Assembly: GCA_018613055.1 (NCBI GenBank)
Contig: JAGGQZ010000014.1
Coordinates: forward strand, 180,993 to 244,992
Source of the DNA: Chryseobacterium sp. ISL-80
GTDB lineage: Bacteria > Bacillota > Bacilli > Bacillales > Cytobacillaceae
Direction of reading: 5' to 3'
DNA length: 64,000 nt
Each line of letters opens with the position of its first letter. The first letter of the stretch is position 1. Both the position numbers and the translations under genes were made by a program. Shown here one piece after another: positions 61,414-64,000 of the stretch. A model generated the notes under the pieces. The model saw only the letters and a program-made list of their open reading frames with translations, did not search any database and had not been told where the DNA came from.

Positions 61414-61975
61414 GCAGGAGATGACTGGCATGAACTTCAAGTCGATGGACAGCGAGAAACACCTCAATGAGGTCACCGTACTGCCCGAAAATGTATATCA
61501 CTCCTATCTCGGTGAATACTTTCTCGGTCAAACAGATCTCATATCCTTCGGTGGTGGTTACAACGGATGGGGCGGACTGGTCAACCCGGCAGACTCCAAT
61601 GTGAATCTATTCTTGAACGCCTATACCATCAGCAACTATTCCAATGAGCCATTAACCACTGAAGCCTGGATTGGCAGCATCCTTCCCGGAAACGGAAAAA
61701 CATCTCCGCATTTCGCTGCCGGGAACCAAGCCTTAAATCCCCCGCCAATACCCAAAGTTCATATTAAAAGCGCCAGCTTCATTTCAGGAAAGCCAACCAG
61801 GGGTACTAATGCCTTTGTACGAAGGGTTGAGCCAATTACAACCCTTACAAAACATGACTTTCAAGGTATGTTTATCGTCCCTCCAGGAAGTTCTATTTCC
61901 TTATTCTTTCGATCCCCCGGAAAAAGGCAGGTACATGCAAGAGTCGCCTTTGGATGGTGGGAGGAAAAAGCATAA
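61406..61975 (+). CDS. DUF6143-like protein, tandem paralogue
   Basis: A 189-residue paralogue of the previous gene, with FGGGYNGWGGLVNPADSNVN near residue 50 and a final GWWEEKA. It overlaps the first gene by eight bases; the TGGTGGGAGGAA that encodes the WWEE end of the first gene serves as its ribosome binding site, so translation is coupled. ATG 61430 is an alternative start after CAGGAG. The same GGGAGG stands at the end of this gene, but no third copy follows. Confidence 0.65.
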   Translation: MHEQEMTGMNFKSMDSEKHLNEVTVLPENVYHSYLGEYFLGQTDLISFGGGYNGWGGLVNPADSNVNLFLNAYTISNYSNEPLTTEAWIGSILPGNGKTSPHFAAGNQALNPPPIPKVHIKSASFISGKPTRGTNAFVRRVEPITTLTKHDFQGMFIVPPGSSISLFFRSPGKRQVHARVAFGWWEEKA

Positions 61976-62029
61976 AGCTAAAGGTGTTCGGAGCATGGGG
62001 GGGCTGGATGCTTTTGCTAGAAAACAAAC

Positions 62030-62069
62030 TGAAGAGCCTCATCCTTCAAAAAGGAAAAGGCTCTTTTCC
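62030..62069 (+). terminator. terminator of the DUF6143 pair
   Basis: AAGAGCCT and AGGCTCTT with an inner CCTT/AAGG pair, then TTTT. Confidence 0.78.
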
Positions 62070-62094
62070 ATGCTTGAACTGTATTGGGCGAAAA

Positions 62095-62132
62095 GCAAAA
62101 AGAAACGGAACCAGGATCACCTGATTCCGTTA
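62095..62132 (-). terminator. terminator of the dus gene
   Basis: On the minus strand, AACGGAATCAGG, TGATC, CTGGTTCCGTT and TCTTTTT. Nearly the same stem as the one at 50030. Confidence 0.85.
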
Positions 62133-62158
62133 GCACATCGTGGTATTTGTTCCCTCAT

Positions 62159-63127
62159 TTAATCCAGATTTTTTGCCGCAAACTCGCCAAGCAATTCCCG
62201 CACTTCAGCTGTTGACTTCGTGTTCATTAATTGATTTCTTAATGCACTTGCCCCTTTAAATCCTTTGACATAAATCTTGAAAAAGCGGTGAAGAGCTGTG
62301 AACGGACGTAGTTCTAAATGGGAGTATTTATCATGAAGATCCATATGCAGATTTAGAAGATCAAGCAATTCCTCACTGCTATGCTCCTTCTTCTCCTTTT
62401 CAAAGGCAAATGGATTATGGAAAATGCCACGGCCGATCATAACACCATCAACACCATATTGCTCGACCAGCTTCAAGCCAGTTTGGCGATCGGGAATATC
62501 CCCATTGATCGTCAAAAGCGTATCCGGGGCCACCTCGTCACGAAGTTTCTTAATTTCCGGAATCAGTTCCCAATGTGCATCCACTTTACTCATCTCATCC
62601 CTTGTACGCAGATGAATGGAAAGATTGACGATGTCCTGTTCCAATATGTGTTTCAGCCAGCTCTTCCACTCGTCTAATTCTGAGAAACCAAGCCTTGTCT
62701 TAACGCTTACCGGCAATCCACCCGCTTTAGCCGCCTGGATTAGTTCAGCTGCCAGTTCGGGACGACGGATCAGACCGCTTCCCTTTCCATTCTGTACCAC
62801 ATTTGGTACGGGACAGCCCATATTGATATCCAGACCCTTAAAGCCCATTTCCGCCATGCCAATGCTCATTTTCCGGAAATATTCAGGCTTGTCCCCCCAG
62901 ATATGAGCGACAATCGGCTGTTCATCCTCTGTAAAGGTCAAACGCCCCTGCACACTTTTGATGCCATCCGGGTGACAATAACTATCACTGTTTGTAAACT
63001 CGGTAAAAAACACATCCGGTCTTGCTGCTTCACTCACTACATGACGAAAAACAACATCCGTCACTTCTTCCATTGGTGCCAGTATAAAAAATGGCCGTGG
63101 TAAATCACGCCAGAAATTTTCTTTCAT
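62159..63127 (-). CDS. dus: tRNA-dihydrouridine synthase
   Basis: A 322-residue FMN enzyme that reduces uridine to dihydrouridine in t[15 protein letters not shown] near residue 17, [18 protein letters not shown] near residues 102-119 (with catalytic Cys), KTRLGF near residue 143 and GDIPD plus [13 protein letters not shown] near residue 230 are typical of Dus. It resembles B. subtilis YfjN. GAGGG precedes the ATG at nearly eleven bases. Monocistronic. Confidence 0.92.
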   Translation of the reverse strand: MKENFWRDLPRPFFILAPMEEVTDVVFRHVVSEAARPDVFFTEFTNSDSYCHPDGIKSVQGRLTFTEDEQPIVAHIWGDKPEYFRKMSIGMAEMGFKGLDINMGCPVPNVVQNGKGSGLIRRPELAAELIQAAKAGGLPVSVKTRLGFSELDEWKSWLKHILEQDIVNLSIHLRTRDEMSKVDAHWELIPEIKKLRDEVAPDTLLTINGDIPDRQTGLKLVEQYGVDGVMIGRGIFHNPFAFEKEKKEHSSEELLDLLNLHMDLHDKYSHLELRPFTALHRFFKIYVKGFKGASALRNQLMNTKSTAEVRELLGEFAAKNLD

Positions 63128-63410
63128 AATCGTTCAGTCCCTCTCATCATGGGATACCAGAGCTTACCCTGATCCCAAAATTAAAAAGCAGAATGCTCCT
63201 GCTCCTTTTACACTTATACCATGCTTAAGCACTTTTTATCAAACTGATTGAAATGGTAATTTTAACTTTCCACCACTTAGCATTCCACTGGGCTACTTAA
63301 AATAAAGTATTTGCCTGATGGCCTATATTCCACATCCTGATCCGAGGAGGTTTCACATCTTTATCACTTTACATAAAATGTGAAGAATATCTTTTACAGG
63401 AGGGAAATCC

Positions 63411-64000
63411 ATGCCCACCATCAGTCTCTGCATGATTGTTAAAAACGAAGAAGAAGTATTGGAAAACTGCCTCAAGAGTGTACAGGGTATCTGTGATGAA
63501 ATCGTCATAGTGGATACCGGGTCGACTGATCGGACAAAGGAAATAGCCAGGCAGTACACGGATAAGGTACTTGATTTCGAGTGGATTGATGACTTTTCCG
63601 CTGCCCGTAATTTTGCCTTCAGCAACGCCACGATGGAGTATATCCTTTGGCTCGATGCGGACGATATTTTGCTGCCGGCTGACCAGCAAAAGTTCAAAAA
63701 GCTGAAAAACTCCCTGAATTCGAATGTTGATGCTGTCTCGATGATCTACGTCATCCTCAGAGATGAATTTGAGAATCCGACCTTCCATTACAGAAGAAAC
63801 CGCCTGGTGAAGAGGAGCAACAACTTCAAATGGATCGGACCTGTCCATGAATATCTTGATGTGAGCGGCAATATTATATCCTCTGATATATCCGTCGAGC
63901 ATAAAAAGAATGAAAAGCAATCGACCGGCCAGTCATCTGACAGGAATTTAAGAATTTATGAAAAGAGGATTAAAAGAGGAGATGACTTCACCCCCAGAGA
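63411..64000 (+). CDS. family-2 glycosyltransferase, truncated by the window edge
   Basis: The first 196 residues of a GT-A glycosyltransferase: SLCMIVKNEEEVLENCLKSV at the start, IVDTGSTDRT near residue 41 and the DxD-like LWLDADDI near residue 82. Such proteins (often with C-terminal TPR repeats) add sugars to peptides or surface polymers. AGGAGGG lies just before the ATG. No stop codon by position 64000. Confidence 0.85.
   Translation, partial: MPTISLCMIVKNEEEVLENCLKSVQGICDEIVIVDTGSTDRTKEIARQYTDKVLDFEWIDDFSAARNFAFSNATMEYILWLDADDILLPADQQKFKKLKNSLNSNVDAVSMIYVILRDEFENPTFHYRRNRLVKRSNNFKWIGPVHEYLDVSGNIISSDISVEHKKNEKQSTGQSSDRNLRIYEKRIKRGDDFTPR

Noticed and set aside
61809-62162. 117-residue frame at the end of the DUF6143 pair
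   Set aside because: It overlaps the second gene in another frame and contains two terminator hairpins.

Overview
The window looks like chromosomal DNA of a Bacillaceae member, close to Bacillus/Mesobacillus. Supporting signs are strong GGAGG-type ribosome binding sites, frequent TTG and GTG starts, short tail-to-tail intergenic terminators, and typical Bacillus families (DegV, YuzA/DUF378, YesN/LytS-type regulators, MhqR-type operators, a bacillolysin, a CwlC-like amidase). I saw no rRNA, tRNA, prophage or complete insertion sequence. The species cannot be named from the sequence alone.

Layout. 1-11.7 kb: housekeeping and stress genes: DUF1801, MFS exporter, DegV, ZIP transporter, PutP, a SPOR-tailed amidase, an SDR, a deoxyribosyltransferase-like/GNAT fusion, an RlaP-type nucleotidyltransferase operon with two small genes, and small zinc-finger and membrane proteins. 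11.8-18 kb: an oxidoreductase followed by an orphan 20-bp palindrome, then a CarH/LitR-type B12 photoreceptor regulator divergent from yuzA, with an array of 11-bp-spaced operators between them, then SelO. 18-25 kb: quinone defence (WrbA, MhqO-like dioxygenase with two MhqR boxes), three CBO0543-like membrane proteins, PstS behind a Pho box, and a peroxiredoxin-like gene with an in-frame TGA and a SECIS-like hairpin. 25-31 kb: TspO, a 1-kb tandem 52-bp repeat array, and an ABC-F protein behind a leader-peptide/terminator attenuator. 31-38 kb: a cysteine-dioxygenase-like gene and a thioesterase-nrdA-nrdB operon with tandem NrdR boxes, a cobalamin riboswitch and a terminator; then narK with an Fnr box. 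38-50 kb: EAL protein, amine oxidase, a second 52-bp array, maltose acetyltransferase, SstT, KatG, a broken small gene and a secreted neutral protease. 50-60.5 kb: a minus-strand sugar locus with a ChvE/MmsA/MmsB-type ABC importer, a three-component sensor (membrane-anchored sugar-binding protein, LytS/YesM-type kinase, YesN-type regulator), a second sugar-binding lipoprotein and a Gfo/Idh/MocA oxidoreductase. 60.8-64 kb: two tandem DUF6143-like genes, a dihydrouridine synthase and the start of a family-2 glycosyltransferase.

Two themes connect separate loci. Vitamin B12 appears as a ligand twice: as the photoreceptor cofactor (CarH-like) and as a riboswitch ligand over a B12-independent ribonucleotide reductase, which suggests a B12-dependent NrdJ elsewhere. 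Redox and oxidant defence recurs as MhqO, WrbA, KatG, SelO and the candidate selenoperoxiredoxin.

The strongest leads are the candidate selenoprotein at 24660-25208, the CarH operator array at 13604-13727, the doubly regulated nrd operon, the ABC-F attenuator, and a family of 52-bp hairpin repeats found at several intergenic sites with a shared period and paired changes in the inner stem.
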